Source: Streptomyces violaceorubidus
GTDB lineage: Bacteria > Actinomycetota > Actinomycetes > Streptomycetales > Streptomycetaceae
Direction of reading: 5' to 3'
DNA length: 64,000 bases
Assembly: GCF_000717995.1 (NCBI RefSeq)
Contig: NZ_JODM01000017.1
Span: 62,001-126,000, forward strand
The notes under the pieces are model-generated. The model had not been told where the DNA came from, searched no databases, and saw only the letters and a list, made by a program, of their open reading frames with translations. Every line of letters starts with the position of its first letter. The first letter of the stretch is position 1. Positions 1-8,229 of this stretch are shown piece by piece. The position numbers and the translations under genes were made by a program.

Positions 1-244
1 CGTAGCGCGTGCGGGACATCAGACCGACCCGGTCGCCCGGCTGGACACCGGAGGCGATGAGGCCCTTGGCGGCGGAGTGCACCTCGGCGAGGAAGGCGCG
101 TGCGGTCACGTCCTGCCAGGCGCCCGACACCTTGCGGGCGATGACGGCGACGTCCGGATGCTGCGCGGCGTTTCTGCGGACGATGTCGGTCAGGTTTCCG
201 TCCGCGGGGACCTCGTACAAGGCCGGAAGGCTGAACTCGCGCAA
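1..244 (-). CDS. AMP-dependent acyl-CoA ligase (long-chain fatty-acid type), N-terminal part only
   Basis: Only the first 81 codons are inside the window; the gene runs off the left edge. The translation starts with REFSLPALYEVP and continues through NLTDIVRRNAAQHPDVAVIA and GVQPGDRVGLMSRTRY. That is the usual opening of bacterial long-chain fatty-acid-CoA ligases, which activate a fatty acid with ATP and then form the CoA thioester. The catalytic AMP-binding motifs lie outside the window. The start is a TTG (242-244) placed eight bases after AGGAG (253-257 on the complement). An ATG at 258-260 is in another frame. The gene is divergent from the metallophosphoesterase. Family is fairly sure; chain-length preference cannot be judged. 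Confidence 0.8.
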   Translation of the reverse strand, partial: MREFSLPALYEVPADGNLTDIVRRNAAQHPDVAVIARKVSGAWQDVTARAFLAEVHSAAKGLIASGVQPGDRVGLMSRTRY

Positions 245-556
245 GACTGCTGCTCCTCATAGGGCGCCGGCGCCACGACGTTGTGTGATGCGACGGTGCG
301 GTCCAAGGCTCGGGCTGTGGGCTCCGGAGGACTCATGCGGGATTCACATGTCGAAATCCAGAGCACGACTGGACTGCCCGGACGTTACCCGCCGGTATGC
401 GTTCTCCGACAGGGGGTCCCCGCGAGATGTTCGCTGCGTCACACGGTTGGGGGTTTGCATTGCGCACAGTAGTCGACGCATCAACGGACCAGCCAGTAAC
501 CGCAGGTCCGGCCGCCACTGTTCACATCACGCGCGCGCTGCTTACGCTTGATCGCC
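245..556. other. Divergent intergenic region, acyl-CoA ligase / metallophosphoesterase
   Basis: About 310 bases with no convincing gene on either strand. It must hold promoters for both divergent genes. An imperfect palindrome, GTTACC-CGCC-GGTATGC near 384-400, could be an operator, but this is only a pattern seen by eye. A run GGGGTTTGCATTGCGCACAGT near 451-471 is AT-richer than its surroundings. No riboswitch or small RNA was recognised. Confidence 0.4.
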
Positions 557-1354
557 ATGGCACCCACACCGCCCCGCAACACGAGCACGCGTGTCCACGT
601 GGTCAGCGACGTCCATGGCAACGCCCGCGACCTGGCCAGGGCCGGCGAAGGCGCCGACGCCCTGATCTGCCTCGGGGACCTGGTCCTCTTCCTCGACTAC
701 GCCGACCACTCGCGCGGCATCTTCCCCGATCTGTTCGGCATCGCGAACGCCGACCGCATCGTCGCGCTGCGCACCGCCCGCCGCTTCGACGAGGCGCGGG
801 AGTTCGGGGCACGGCTGTGGGCCGGCGTCGACGGGGACCGGCGGGAGCTGATCGAAGGGGCGGTGCGCAAGCAGTACGCCGAGCTCTTCGCGGCCTTCCC
901 CACCCCGACGTACGCCACCTACGGCAACGTCGACGTGCCCACGCTGTGGCCCGAGTACGCCCGCCCCGGCACCACCGTGCTCGACGGGGAGCGGGTGGAG
1001 ATCGGCGGCCGCGTCTTCGGCTTCGTCGGCGGCGGGCTGCGCACCCCGATGCGGACGCCGTACGAGATCAGCGACGAGGAGTACGCCGCGAAGATCGAGG
1101 CGGTCGGCGAGGTGGACGTGCTGTGCACCCACATCCCGCCCCAGGTGCCGGAACTGGTCTACGACACCGTGGCCCGGCGCTTCGAGCGGGGCAGCCGCGC
1201 GCTGCTGGACGCGATCCGCCGCACCCGCCCCCGCTACGCCCTGTTCGGGCACGTCCACCAGCCGCTGGCCCGGCGGATGCGCGTCGGCGCGACCGAATGC
1301 GTGAATGTCGGCCACTTCGCGTCGACGGGACGGCCGTGGGCGCTGGAGTGGTGA
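557..1354 (+). CDS. Calcineurin-like metallophosphoesterase
   Basis: A 265-residue cytoplasmic protein with the full set of dimetal phosphoesterase motifs in order: DVHGN near the N-terminus, GDLVLFLDY, GNVD, CTHIPP and FGHVHQP near the C-terminus. These bind two metal ions that activate water for phosphoester hydrolysis. The substrate (cyclic nucleotide, protein phosphate or other) cannot be read from sequence. The ATG at 557 was chosen; an in-frame TTG at 548 adds three residues. Neither has a clear Shine-Dalgarno, so the message may be leaderless. No signal peptide. It stands alone, divergent from the acyl-CoA ligase. Confidence 0.85.
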   Translation: MAPTPPRNTSTRVHVVSDVHGNARDLARAGEGADALICLGDLVLFLDYADHSRGIFPDLFGIANADRIVALRTARRFDEAREFGARLWAGVDGDRRELIEGAVRKQYAELFAAFPTPTYATYGNVDVPTLWPEYARPGTTVLDGERVEIGGRVFGFVGGGLRTPMRTPYEISDEEYAAKIEAVGEVDVLCTHIPPQVPELVYDTVARRFERGSRALLDAIRRTRPRYALFGHVHQPLARRMRVGATECVNVGHFASTGRPWALEW

Positions 1355-1491
1355 CGGTGCGCGGCGTACCCGCCCAGGTGGGTGGTGGCGGGCGCCCTCC
1401 CCGTGCGCGGTAGCCTGCACGCGGCACACACGTGCGCGCGACGGGCGCACGACCACCTCAGTAGCGGCCCGCACCCGGAGGAGCCACGGCG

Positions 1492-1926
1492 ATGGCGGAA
1501 CACACCAGCTCGAGCATCACCATCGAGGCGGCACCGGCCGACGTCATGGCGGTCATCGCCGACTTCGCCCGCTACCCGGACTGGACCGGCGAGGTGAAGG
1601 AGGCCCAGGTCCTCGGGACCGACGCGCAGGGGCGCGCCGAGCAGGTACGGCTCGTCATGGACGCCGGGGCGATCAAGGACGACCAGACGCTGGCCTACAC
1701 CTGGACCGGCGAGCACGAGGTCTCCTGGACGCTGGTCAAGTCCCAGATGCTGCGCTCCCTCGACGGCTCCTACCTCCTGCGCCCGGCGGGCACGGGCACG
1801 GAGGTCACCTACCGGCTCACGGTGGACGTCAAGATCCCGATGCTCGGCATGATCAAGCGCAAGGCGGAGAAGGTCATCACGGACCGCGCCCTGGCGGGCC
1901 TGAAGAAGCGGGTCGAGTCGAAGTAG
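1492..1926 (+). CDS. SRPBCC (polyketide cyclase/dehydrase-like) protein
   Basis: A 144-residue protein of the START/Bet v1-like SRPBCC fold. It opens with ITIEAAPADVMAVIADFARY and YPDWTGEVKEAQVL, the typical first strand and helix of the Polyketide_cyc2 family. Such proteins form a hydrophobic ligand cavity, but members are functionally diverse and no ligand can be named. A GGAGGAG sequence precedes the ATG. It lies 122 bases before an ArsA-like ATPase on the same strand. It is not part of a polyketide cluster, so a cyclase role is unlikely. Function unknown. Confidence 0.8.
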   Translation: MAEHTSSSITIEAAPADVMAVIADFARYPDWTGEVKEAQVLGTDAQGRAEQVRLVMDAGAIKDDQTLAYTWTGEHEVSWTLVKSQMLRSLDGSYLLRPAGTGTEVTYRLTVDVKIPMLGMIKRKAEKVITDRALAGLKKRVESK

Positions 1927-2048
1927 CGCGGCCGCGGGCACCCGGCACCGTCGGGCCGCGCCCCCCGTCGGGCCGCGCCCCCCCTCGGGCCCGCGCCCCC
2001 ACGCCGGTCCCCCGCCCGACCGGCGGCCCCCGGGTACCGTTCACCCCC

Positions 2049-3221
2049 ATGCGCACCCTCCTGATCACGGGCCCCGGCGGCACCGGCCGTACCACCGTCG
2101 CCGCCGCCACCGCGCTCGCCGCAGCCCGGCAGGGCACCACCACCCTCCTCCTCGGCACCGACCGCGACGACACCCTCGGCACCGCGCTCGGCCTGCGCAC
2201 CGGCCCGGCGCCGACCCCCGTCGAACCCGGCCTCACCGTCTGGCGCCCCGACGCCGCCCAGGGCTTCCGCGACGGCCTCGCCGCCCTCCAGGACCGCGCC
2301 GCCTCCGCGCTCGACCTGCTCGGCGCCGCCCGCCTCGACCCCGAGGACCTCACCCCGCTGCCCGGCGTCGAGGACCTCGCCCTGCTGCGAGCCCTGCGCG
2401 AGGCCGCCCTCGCCGAGGCGCACGACCTCCTCGTCGTCGACCTCCCGCCCGCACCCCGCGCCCTCGCCCTGCTCGCCGCGCCGGAGGAGCTGCGCCGCTG
2501 TCTGCGCCGCCTGCTCCCGCCCGAGCGGCAGGCCGCCCGCGCCCTGCGCCCCGTCCTCGGCCGGCTCGCCGGCGTCCCCATGCCGGCCGAGGCGCTGTAC
2601 GAGGCCGCCGCCCGCTGGGACCTGGAACTCGCCGCCGCCGAGGCCGTACTGGCCGACCGGCACACCGTCGTGCGGCTGGTCGCCGAACCCGGACCGGCCG
2701 GAGCCGACGCCGTCCGCACCACCGCCCTCGGCCTCGCCCTGCGCGGCCTGCGCACCGACCTCCTGGTCGCCAACCGCGTCCTGCCGGAGGACGCCCCGGC
2801 GGACAGCTGGCTCAGCGGCCCCCTCGCCCAGCAGCGTAAGACCCTGGACGAATGGCGGGGGTCCCACGACGTCCGCCCCGTCGCGCATCTCGGCCGCGAC
2901 CCGCGCGGCACGGACGACCTCGCGGCCCTCGGCGTACCGGGCGTCAACCCGGACGCCTCCCCGGTCGAGTGGCCCGTCACCGACCGGCTGGCCGCGGACG
3001 GGGTGCTGGTCTGGCACATCCCGCTGCCCGGGGCCGTACGCGAGGAGCTGGACCTGATCCGCCGCGGGGACGAACTGGTCGTCGCCGCCGGGCCCTTCCG
3101 CCGCGTCGTCCCGCTGCCCTCCGCGCTGCGCCGCTGCACCGTCGACGGGGCGGCGCTGCGCGACGGCACCCTCGCCGTCCGGTTCGCGCCGGACCCGCAG
3201 CTGTGGCCGCGGGAACGCTGA
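2049..3221 (+). CDS. ArsA/GET3-like anion-transporting ATPase with degenerate P-loop
   Basis: A 390-residue protein that resembles ArsA/GET3 SIMIBI ATPases in architecture. It has an N-terminal strand then GPGGTGRTTVA (about residues 7-17), a central HDLLVVDLPPAPRAL segment like a Walker B/switch II region, and a C-terminal VPLPSALRRC part like the end of ArsA proteins. The signature lysine of the deviant Walker A (GKGGVGKT) is proline and the second lysine is arginine, so ATP hydrolysis is uncertain. Start ATG 2049 was chosen because upstream in-frame sequence is low-complexity Pro/Arg. The next gene is DUF5304, 73 bases downstream. No ars genes are nearby, so an arsenite role is unlikely. 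Confidence 0.75.
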   Translation: MRTLLITGPGGTGRTTVAAATALAAARQGTTTLLLGTDRDDTLGTALGLRTGPAPTPVEPGLTVWRPDAAQGFRDGLAALQDRAASALDLLGAARLDPEDLTPLPGVEDLALLRALREAALAEAHDLLVVDLPPAPRALALLAAPEELRRCLRRLLPPERQAARALRPVLGRLAGVPMPAEALYEAAARWDLELAAAEAVLADRHTVVRLVAEPGPAGADAVRTTALGLALRGLRTDLLVANRVLPEDAPADSWLSGPLAQQRKTLDEWRGSHDVRPVAHLGRDPRGTDDLAALGVPGVNPDASPVEWPVTDRLAADGVLVWHIPLPGAVREELDLIRRGDELVVAAGPFRRVVPLPSALRRCTVDGAALRDGTLAVRFAPDPQLWPRER

Positions 3222-3294
3222 GCCGCCGGGACCGGTCTGGGCACGAGCCCGTTCGGGTAACGTCGTAAGGACGAACCGTAGTCAGGAGTCCGTC

Positions 3295-3843
3295 ATGAGC
3301 GAAGAGCTCCCGCCGTCCGAGGCCCCCCGCCCCGACGAGGCCGACGCGGTCGACGAGACGCGAGCGACCGACGCCGAGGCCGACGCCGACGCCTGGGCGA
3401 CGGCGTGCGCCGAGGACCTGGAGGCGGAGAAGGCCCGCCGCCGTGCCGAGCACGGGCCGCCGCCCGGCTCCGCCGCCGAGGAGCTGCGCCGGCTCGTCGA
3501 CACCGTCGCGGACAAGCTGTCCGGTCTCCAGTCCCCGCTGCTCGGCCAGGTCGCCGGACCGGCCGCCCAGCAGGTGGTCCGGCAGGTCGTGCAGCAGGCC
3601 AAGGCCGCCGTCGAACCGGTCATCGAGCGCAACCCGGGCGTGTTCGACCACCTCGCCGCCGCCGGCGGTGAACTCCTCGCCGCCTACCGCTCCGCCGTCC
3701 AGAACCAGGAACGCCGCTGGACCACCGGCGACACCGCGCCCAAGGACCCCAGCGACCCCCGTGACCTGGACGAACCAGGAGCCGACGGCCGCGACGAGGG
3801 CGACGAGGGTACCGGCCCGGGGCAGCGCATCGACCTGGACTGA
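3295..3843 (+). CDS. DUF5304 family protein upstream of glkA (SCO2127-like)
   Basis: A 182-residue acidic soluble protein. The N-terminus is rich in Glu/Asp/Ala, the middle (about 57-120) contains an amphipathic segment with VADKLSGLQSPLLGQVAGPA, and the C-terminus is a charged low-complexity tail. An AGGAG sits eight bases before the ATG. It is immediately upstream of glkA, matching S. coelicolor SCO2127, a roughly 20-kDa product reported in the literature to influence glucose catabolite repression and glucose uptake. Biochemical activity is unknown. Assignment rests on position, size and composition; no catalytic motif is visible. Confidence 0.75.
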   Translation: MSEELPPSEAPRPDEADAVDETRATDAEADADAWATACAEDLEAEKARRRAEHGPPPGSAAEELRRLVDTVADKLSGLQSPLLGQVAGPAAQQVVRQVVQQAKAAVEPVIERNPGVFDHLAAAGGELLAAYRSAVQNQERRWTTGDTAPKDPSDPRDLDEPGADGRDEGDEGTGPGQRIDLD

Positions 3844-3897
3844 GCCCCGCCTCGGGTACGGTTGCCCCTAGCGGGGCTCGACCGAACTGAGGGATTC

Positions 3898-4851
3898 ATG
3901 GGACTCACCATCGGCGTCGACATCGGCGGCACGAAGATCGCGGCCGGCGTGGTCGACGAGGAAGGCAACATCCTCTCGACCCACAAGGTGCCGACCCCCA
4001 GCACACCCGAGGCCATCGTGGACGCCATCGCCTCCGCGGTGGACGGCGCGCGCGTGGGGCACGAGATCGTCGGCGTCGGCATCGGTGCCGCCGGATACGT
4101 CAACCGCCAGCGCTCCACGGTCTACTTCGCGCCCAACATCGACTGGCGCCAGGAGCCGCTCAAGGAGAAGGTCGAGGCCCGCGTCGGCCTCCCGGTCGTC
4201 GTGGAGAACGACGCCAACGCCGCGGCCTGGGGCGAGTACAAGTTCGGCGGCGGCAAGGGCCACCGCAACGTCATCTGCATCACCCTGGGCACCGGCCTCG
4301 GCGGCGGCATCATCATCGGCAACAAGCTGCGCCGCGGCCACTTCGGCGTGGCCGCCGAGTTCGGGCACATCCGCATGGTGCCCGACGGCCTGCTGTGCGG
4401 CTGCGGTTCGCAGGGCTGCTGGGAGCAGTACGCCTCCGGCCGCGCCCTCGTGCGCTACGCCAAGCAGCGCGCCAACGCCACCCCCGAGCGTGCCGAGGTG
4501 CTGCTCGCGCTCGGTGACGGCACCCCCGACGGCATCGAGGGCAAGCACATCTCGGTCGCCGCCCGCCAGGGCTGCCCGGTCGCCGTCGACTCCTACCGGG
4601 AGCTGGCCCGCTGGGCCGGTGCCGGACTCGCCGACCTGGCCTCGCTCTTCGACCCGTCCGCCTTCATCGTCGGCGGCGGCCTCTCGGACGAGGGCGACCT
4701 GGTCCTCGACCCGATCCGCAAGTCCTACAAGCGCTGGCTGGTCGGCGGCAACTGGCGCCCGGTCGCCGACGTGATCGCCGCCCAGCTCGGCAACAAGGCC
4801 GGCCTGGTCGGCGCCGCCGACCTGGCCCGGGAGCCCGACCCGATCATGTAG
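3898..4851 (+). CDS. glkA: ROK-family glucokinase GlkA
   Basis: A 317-residue cytoplasmic kinase that phosphorylates glucose to glucose 6-phosphate with ATP. In Streptomyces GlkA is also central to carbon catabolite repression. It opens with GVDIGGTKIAAG (phosphate loop). ENDANAAAWGEY carries the likely catalytic Asp105. Zinc ligands are His157 and Cys167, Cys169 and Cys174 in CGCGSQGCWE, and GTGLGGGIIIG is the adenosine-side loop. Length equals that known for S. coelicolor GlkA. The ATG at 3898 follows GAGGG; an upstream in-frame GTG at 3862 is rejected because the family starts at MGLTIGVDIGG. Only 54 bases separate it from the DUF5304 gene, so co-transcription is possible. Confidence 0.95.
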   Translation: MGLTIGVDIGGTKIAAGVVDEEGNILSTHKVPTPSTPEAIVDAIASAVDGARVGHEIVGVGIGAAGYVNRQRSTVYFAPNIDWRQEPLKEKVEARVGLPVVVENDANAAAWGEYKFGGGKGHRNVICITLGTGLGGGIIIGNKLRRGHFGVAAEFGHIRMVPDGLLCGCGSQGCWEQYASGRALVRYAKQRANATPERAEVLLALGDGTPDGIEGKHISVAARQGCPVAVDSYRELARWAGAGLADLASLFDPSAFIVGGGLSDEGDLVLDPIRKSYKRWLVGGNWRPVADVIAAQLGNKAGLVGAADLAREPDPIM

Positions 4852-4870
4852 GCGCCCACCGCACGCCCCA

Positions 4871-4933
4871 GGGGCGCGGGGAACCGCGCGACCAGCCGCT
4901 CCGTCCGGCAGTCGCCCACGATCCCCGCGCCCC
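4871..4933. repeat. Intergenic inverted repeat of the common Streptomyces GGGGCGCGGGGAA type
   Basis: GGGGCGCGGGGA (4871-4882) and TCCCCGCGCCCC (4922-4933) form a perfect 12-bp inverted repeat around a 39-base loop that contains GAACCGCGCGACCAGCC. This resembles a short intergenic sequence scattered through many Streptomyces genomes after coding regions. It follows glkA by 20 bases and could end or stabilise the glkA transcript. The repeat is seen directly; its dispersed nature is from general knowledge, and its function is inferred. Confidence 0.65.
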
Positions 4934-4976
4934 GACCCACAAGGCACCTGATCACGCCGTCCCGTAAATTGACGGC

Positions 4977-5738
4977 ATGGCAACATCCCTCCCGGCGCTC
5001 CCCAACTCCCGCACCGAACCCGACGGTTCCGCGGTCATCCGCGTCCTGAGCTACAACATCCGCTCGCTGCGCGACGACACCGACGCCCTCGCCCGCGTCA
5101 TCAAGGCCTGCGCGCCCGACCTCGTCCTCCTCCAGGAGGCCCCCCGCTTCTTCCGCTGGCGCAAGAAGATCACCCGGCTCGCAGCAGCGGCCGATCTGGT
5201 CCTCCTCTCCGGTGGCGCAACCGCCGCGGGCCCCGCGCTGCTCTGCTCCCTGCGGGCCACCGTGGAGCGCACCGAGGACGTGCTGCTCCCGCTCACCCCC
5301 GGCCTGCACCGCCGGGGCCTGGCCACCGCCGTGGTCCGGATCGGCGGGGCCCGTCTCGGCGTACTCAGCACCCACCTGTCCCTGGACGCGGACGAGCGCC
5401 ACGCACAGGCCGGGCTGCTCCTCGACCAGCTGACCGCCCTCAAGGTGACGCACGCCGTGGCGGGCGGCGACCTGAACGAGCGCCCCGGCGGCCGCACCTT
5501 CCGGCGGCTCGGGGACGGGCTGCGCGACTGCTGGACCGCGGCGCCCTGGGGTGGCGAGTACACCTTCCCGGCCACCGCCCCGGACCGCCGTATCGACGCG
5601 GTCTTCGTCACCGAGGGCGTCGAGGTGCTGGGCTGCGGGGTGCCGTCGGGGCTGCCCGGGGTGGCCGGGGACGACCTGAGGGCGGCCACGGACCACCTCC
5701 CGGTCCTGACCGCCCTCCGCGTACCCGCGACCGCCTGA
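4977..5738 (+). CDS. Endonuclease/exonuclease/phosphatase (EEP) family hydrolase
   Basis: A 253-residue protein with the EEP fold motifs in order: LSYNIRSLRDD, LLQEAP (metal-binding Glu), STHLSLDADERHAQ, GGDLNE (Asp/Asn), and the C-terminal RRIDAVFV and TDHLPVL (catalytic Asp-His). Such enzymes cleave phosphodiester or phosphomonoester bonds in nucleic acids or lipids using a divalent metal. The substrate is not predictable. No signal peptide is visible, so a cytoplasmic role is likely. The ATG at 4977 precedes the conserved core by about 20 residues. It is separated from glkA by the inverted repeat and converges with the next gene. Confidence 0.85.
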   Translation: MATSLPALPNSRTEPDGSAVIRVLSYNIRSLRDDTDALARVIKACAPDLVLLQEAPRFFRWRKKITRLAAAADLVLLSGGATAAGPALLCSLRATVERTEDVLLPLTPGLHRRGLATAVVRIGGARLGVLSTHLSLDADERHAQAGLLLDQLTALKVTHAVAGGDLNERPGGRTFRRLGDGLRDCWTAAPWGGEYTFPATAPDRRIDAVFVTEGVEVLGCGVPSGLPGVAGDDLRAATDHLPVLTALRVPATA

Positions 5739-5764
5739 CCCCGGGGGCCCGGCCGGCCGCCCGG

Positions 5765-6436
5765 CTACACCACCGCGCCCCGGCCCGGATCCTCGTCGTC
5801 CTCGTCGCCCGTCCGCATCCGCATCACCAGGGTGGCGAAGCCGCCGAGGAAGCCGCCGATGCACAGGGTGGTCAGCCACCAGGTCATGTCCCAGCCGAGC
5901 ACCACCGCCAGCAGGAGCAGCACCGGGCCGCCGAGCACGCCCAGCCAGGCGAACTTCGAGGTGGGGTCCGCCTCGGGCAGCGGGGGCGGCTCGGGCGGCA
6001 CGAAGTGGCCCTCGTCGTCCTCGTCCAGGTCGTCGTCGGACGGCTCGGCGGGCGTGTGGTCCCGGGGGCCGAGGCCGGGCGCGAAGGCGACGGAGCTGCC
6101 CAGCGGCCGGTCCGAGGCGGGCCGGTCCGCCGCGGGCTTCTCGTCGTTCACCTCCGGCTCGAGCAGCGCCAGGTCCTCGACCGACTTGAACGGCTTGGCG
6201 CCCGGCGGGTCCGGGGGCTCCTCCCCGTACCCGGCGACGATCGCGGCCCAGGCGGCGTCCTCGTCGAAGGACACGTCCTGCGCCTCGGAACCGGCGTCCG
6301 CCGCGCGCTCCCGTCCCTCGCGGTGCTTCCGCTCCCGCTCCAGGTCCCGCTCCCGCTCCTCGCGCTCCCGCTCCAGGTCCCGCTCCCGCTCCTCGCGCTC
6401 CTCGCGCCCCTCGCGGTCGGAGTCGTGCTCAGCCAC
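5765..6436 (-). CDS. Membrane protein with charged repeat-bearing N-terminus
   Basis: A 223-residue protein of unknown function. The N-terminal third is an extremely Arg/Glu-rich, probably helical segment that contains two identical 11-residue repeats (ERDLEREREER). An acidic linker follows. The C-terminus has two adjacent hydrophobic helices (FAWLGVLGGPVLLLLAVV and WWLTTLCIGGFLGGFATLV) before a short acidic tail. The GTG at 6436 is chosen: it overlaps the stop of the upstream hydrolase by eight bases and follows AAGGAAGGGA, which suggests translational coupling. Probably anchored in the cytoplasmic membrane with both ends inside. No known domain recognised. Confidence 0.7.
   Translation of the reverse strand: MAEHDSDREGREEREERERDLEREREERERDLERERKHREGRERAADAGSEAQDVSFDEDAAWAAIVAGYGEEPPDPPGAKPFKSVEDLALLEPEVNDEKPAADRPASDRPLGSSVAFAPGLGPRDHTPAEPSDDDLDEDDEGHFVPPEPPPLPEADPTSKFAWLGVLGGPVLLLLAVVLGWDMTWWLTTLCIGGFLGGFATLVMRMRTGDEDDEDPGRGAVV
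6331..6396. repeat. Two identical 33-bp tandem repeats within the charged-protein gene
   Basis: Positions 6331-6363 and 6364-6396 are identical 33-base units. Each encodes 11 residues (Glu/Arg/Asp/Leu) in the minus-strand gene at 5765-6436, so copy-number change would stay in frame. The flanks are made of shorter degenerate copies of the same CTCCCGCTC word, which suggests slippage. Confidence 0.85.
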
Positions 6437-7232
6437 CTGCGGTCGTCCCTTCCTTGCCGAGACCGGACTCCGGTTCCCCTGCGGAACCGGGCGCGAGCCG
6501 GCCGATGAACGCGACGCTCTCAGCGAAGATCCGGTCCGCATCGTGGTCCAACGTCGCCACGTGGTAGCTCTGTTCCAGCAGGATCTCCGTCACGTCCGTC
6601 GACGACACCCGGCCCAGGATCCGCGCCGAGTCGGCCGGCGGCACCACGTGGTCCCGCGGACTGCGCAGCAACAGCAGCGGCTGGGTCACCTGCGGCAGGT
6701 CGCCGTCGGCGAGACGGAAGAAGGCGCGCAGCGAGTGCGCCGCGTGCAGCGGCACCCGGTCGTAGCCCAGCTCCGTGCTGAGCGGCTTGGCGATGTCGCT
6801 GGCGATGCCCTTCGTCGCGGGCACCAGGTGGCGCAGCAGCGGAAGGGCGTGCTGGGCCACACCGTGCATCCGGTTCGCCGGGTTGACGACGACGACGCCG
6901 GAGACCCCCTCCCCGTGCTTGGCGGCCAGCCGCAGCGCCAGCGCGCCGCCCATGGACAGCCCGGCCACGAAGACGCGCGCGCAGCGCTCGCGCAGGAGGC
7001 GCAGCTCGCGGTCCACCTCCGCGTACCAGTCCTGCCAGCCGGTGACCTGCATGTCCTGCCAGCGGGTGCCGTGCCCGGGCAGCAGCGGCAGCGCCACGGT
7101 CAGGCCGCGCGCGGCCAGGTACTCGGCCCAGGGGCGCAGCGACTGCGGGGAACCGGTGAAACCGTGACAGAGGAGGACGCCGACCTCACCGCCCTCGTGG
7201 CGGTACGGCTCGGCTCCGGGCAGGACCGACAC
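6429..7232 (-). CDS. Alpha/beta hydrolase (carboxylesterase/monoacylglycerol lipase type)
   Basis: A 267-residue alpha/beta-fold serine hydrolase. Visible elements are the oxyanion-side HGFTGSP, the nucleophile elbow GLSMGG with catalytic Ser, RSPRDHVVP with the acid Asp, and SYHVATLD with the catalytic His. This pattern resembles Est30-like carboxylesterases and bacterial monoacylglycerol lipases. The GTG at 7232 is chosen because AGGAG lies nine bases upstream; an upstream in-frame extension is not supported. It is divergent from the PlsC-like acyltransferase and coupled to the charged membrane protein, hinting at lipid-related work. Substrate unknown. Confidence 0.85.
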   Translation of the reverse strand: MSVLPGAEPYRHEGGEVGVLLCHGFTGSPQSLRPWAEYLAARGLTVALPLLPGHGTRWQDMQVTGWQDWYAEVDRELRLLRERCARVFVAGLSMGGALALRLAAKHGEGVSGVVVVNPANRMHGVAQHALPLLRHLVPATKGIASDIAKPLSTELGYDRVPLHAAHSLRAFFRLADGDLPQVTQPLLLLRSPRDHVVPPADSARILGRVSSTDVTEILLEQSYHVATLDHDADRIFAESVAFIGRLAPGSAGEPESGLGKEGTTAGG

Positions 7233-7367
7233 GTCTCGGTCTCCTGTCGTCAGGGGTACTCGCGGGTCTTTCACCGTACGCGACCGCACGGACACCGACC
7301 AGGGCCGTCGGGGCCATTGGCCGAGCCGCGGGTTAAGGTCTGACCCACGGACACGGGAGGCACTCGG

Positions 7368-8192
7368 TTGTTGTACGGCGCGATGAAGGTCACCATCGGG
7401 GGGTCGCTGAAGCTTGCCTTCCGGCCCTGGGTGGAGGGCCTGGAGCACATCCCGGCCGAGGGTCCCGCCATTCTGGCGAGCAACCACCTGTCGTTCTCCG
7501 ACTCGTTCTTCCTGCCCGCCGTCCTCGACCGCAAGGTGACCTTCATCGCCAAGGCCGAGTACTTCAACACCCCCGGGGTCAAGGGCCGGCTGACCGCCGC
7601 CTTCTTCAAGGGGGTCGGCCAGCTCCCGGTGGACCGCTCCGGCGCGCGCGGCGCGGGGGAGGCCGCCATCAAGAGCGGCATAGAGGTCCTGGAGCGCGGC
7701 GAACTGTTCGGCATCTACCCCGAGGGGACGCGCTCCCCGGACGGCCGCCTCTACCGCGGCAAGCCGGGCGGGCTCGCGCGCGTGGCCCTCGCCACCGGCG
7801 CCCCCGTCCTCCCGGTCGCCATGATCGACACCGAGAAGATCCAGCCGCCTGGGCAGGTGATGCCCAAGCTGATGCGGCCCGGCATCCGGATCGGCAGGCC
7901 GCTGGACTTCTCCCGCTACCAGGGCATGGAGCACGACCGCTTCGTGCTCCGCGCGGTGACCGACGAGGTCATGTACGAGATCATGAAGCTCTCCGGCCAG
8001 GAGTACGTCGACGTGTACGCGACCGCCATGAAGCGGCAGCTCGCCGAGGCGGCGAAGGCCGAGAAGGCGGCGAAGGCGGAGAAGACGGCCAGGGACGAGA
8101 AGACGGCCAGGGACGAGAAGACGGCCAGGGACGAGAAGACGGCCAGGGACGAGAAGGCGGCGAAGGCCGGCAAGGACCGGGCCGGCACGTAG
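7368..8192 (+). CDS. PlsC-like 1-acyl-sn-glycerol-3-phosphate acyltransferase
   Basis: A 274-residue membrane-associated acyltransferase that by family would transfer an acyl chain to lysophosphatidate in phospholipid synthesis. The catalytic block NHLSFSDS holds the HxxxxD motif, YPEGTRSPDG is the glycerol-phosphate-binding block, and LPVAMIDTEK is a later conserved block. After about residue 230 the protein ends in a Lys/Glu/Ala tail with four identical EKTARD repeats, which is unusual and probably not part of the enzyme core. The start is TTG at 7368, seven bases after GGGAGG; a second TTG follows directly. Several paralogues exist in Streptomyces, so the exact acceptor is unsure. Confidence 0.85.
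   Translation: MLYGAMKVTIGGSLKLAFRPWVEGLEHIPAEGPAILASNHLSFSDSFFLPAVLDRKVTFIAKAEYFNTPGVKGRLTAAFFKGVGQLPVDRSGARGAGEAAIKSGIEVLERGELFGIYPEGTRSPDGRLYRGKPGGLARVALATGAPVLPVAMIDTEKIQPPGQVMPKLMRPGIRIGRPLDFSRYQGMEHDRFVLRAVTDEVMYEIMKLSGQEYVDVYATAMKRQLAEAAKAEKAAKAEKTARDEKTARDEKTARDEKTARDEKAAKAGKDRAGT
8079..8150. repeat. Four identical 18-bp tandem repeats in the acyltransferase tail
   Basis: Four perfect head-to-tail copies of an 18-base unit (8079-8096, 8097-8114, 8115-8132, 8133-8150) encode four EKTARD hexapeptides. Shorter diverged copies (KAEKAAKAEK) flank them. The perfect identity, also at synonymous sites, points to recent expansion by slippage. Reading frame is kept whatever the copy number. 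Confidence 0.95.
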
Positions 8193-8229
8193 GCCGGGCA
8201 CCGGGCACCGGTGGCCGGGTAGGGGGGAC

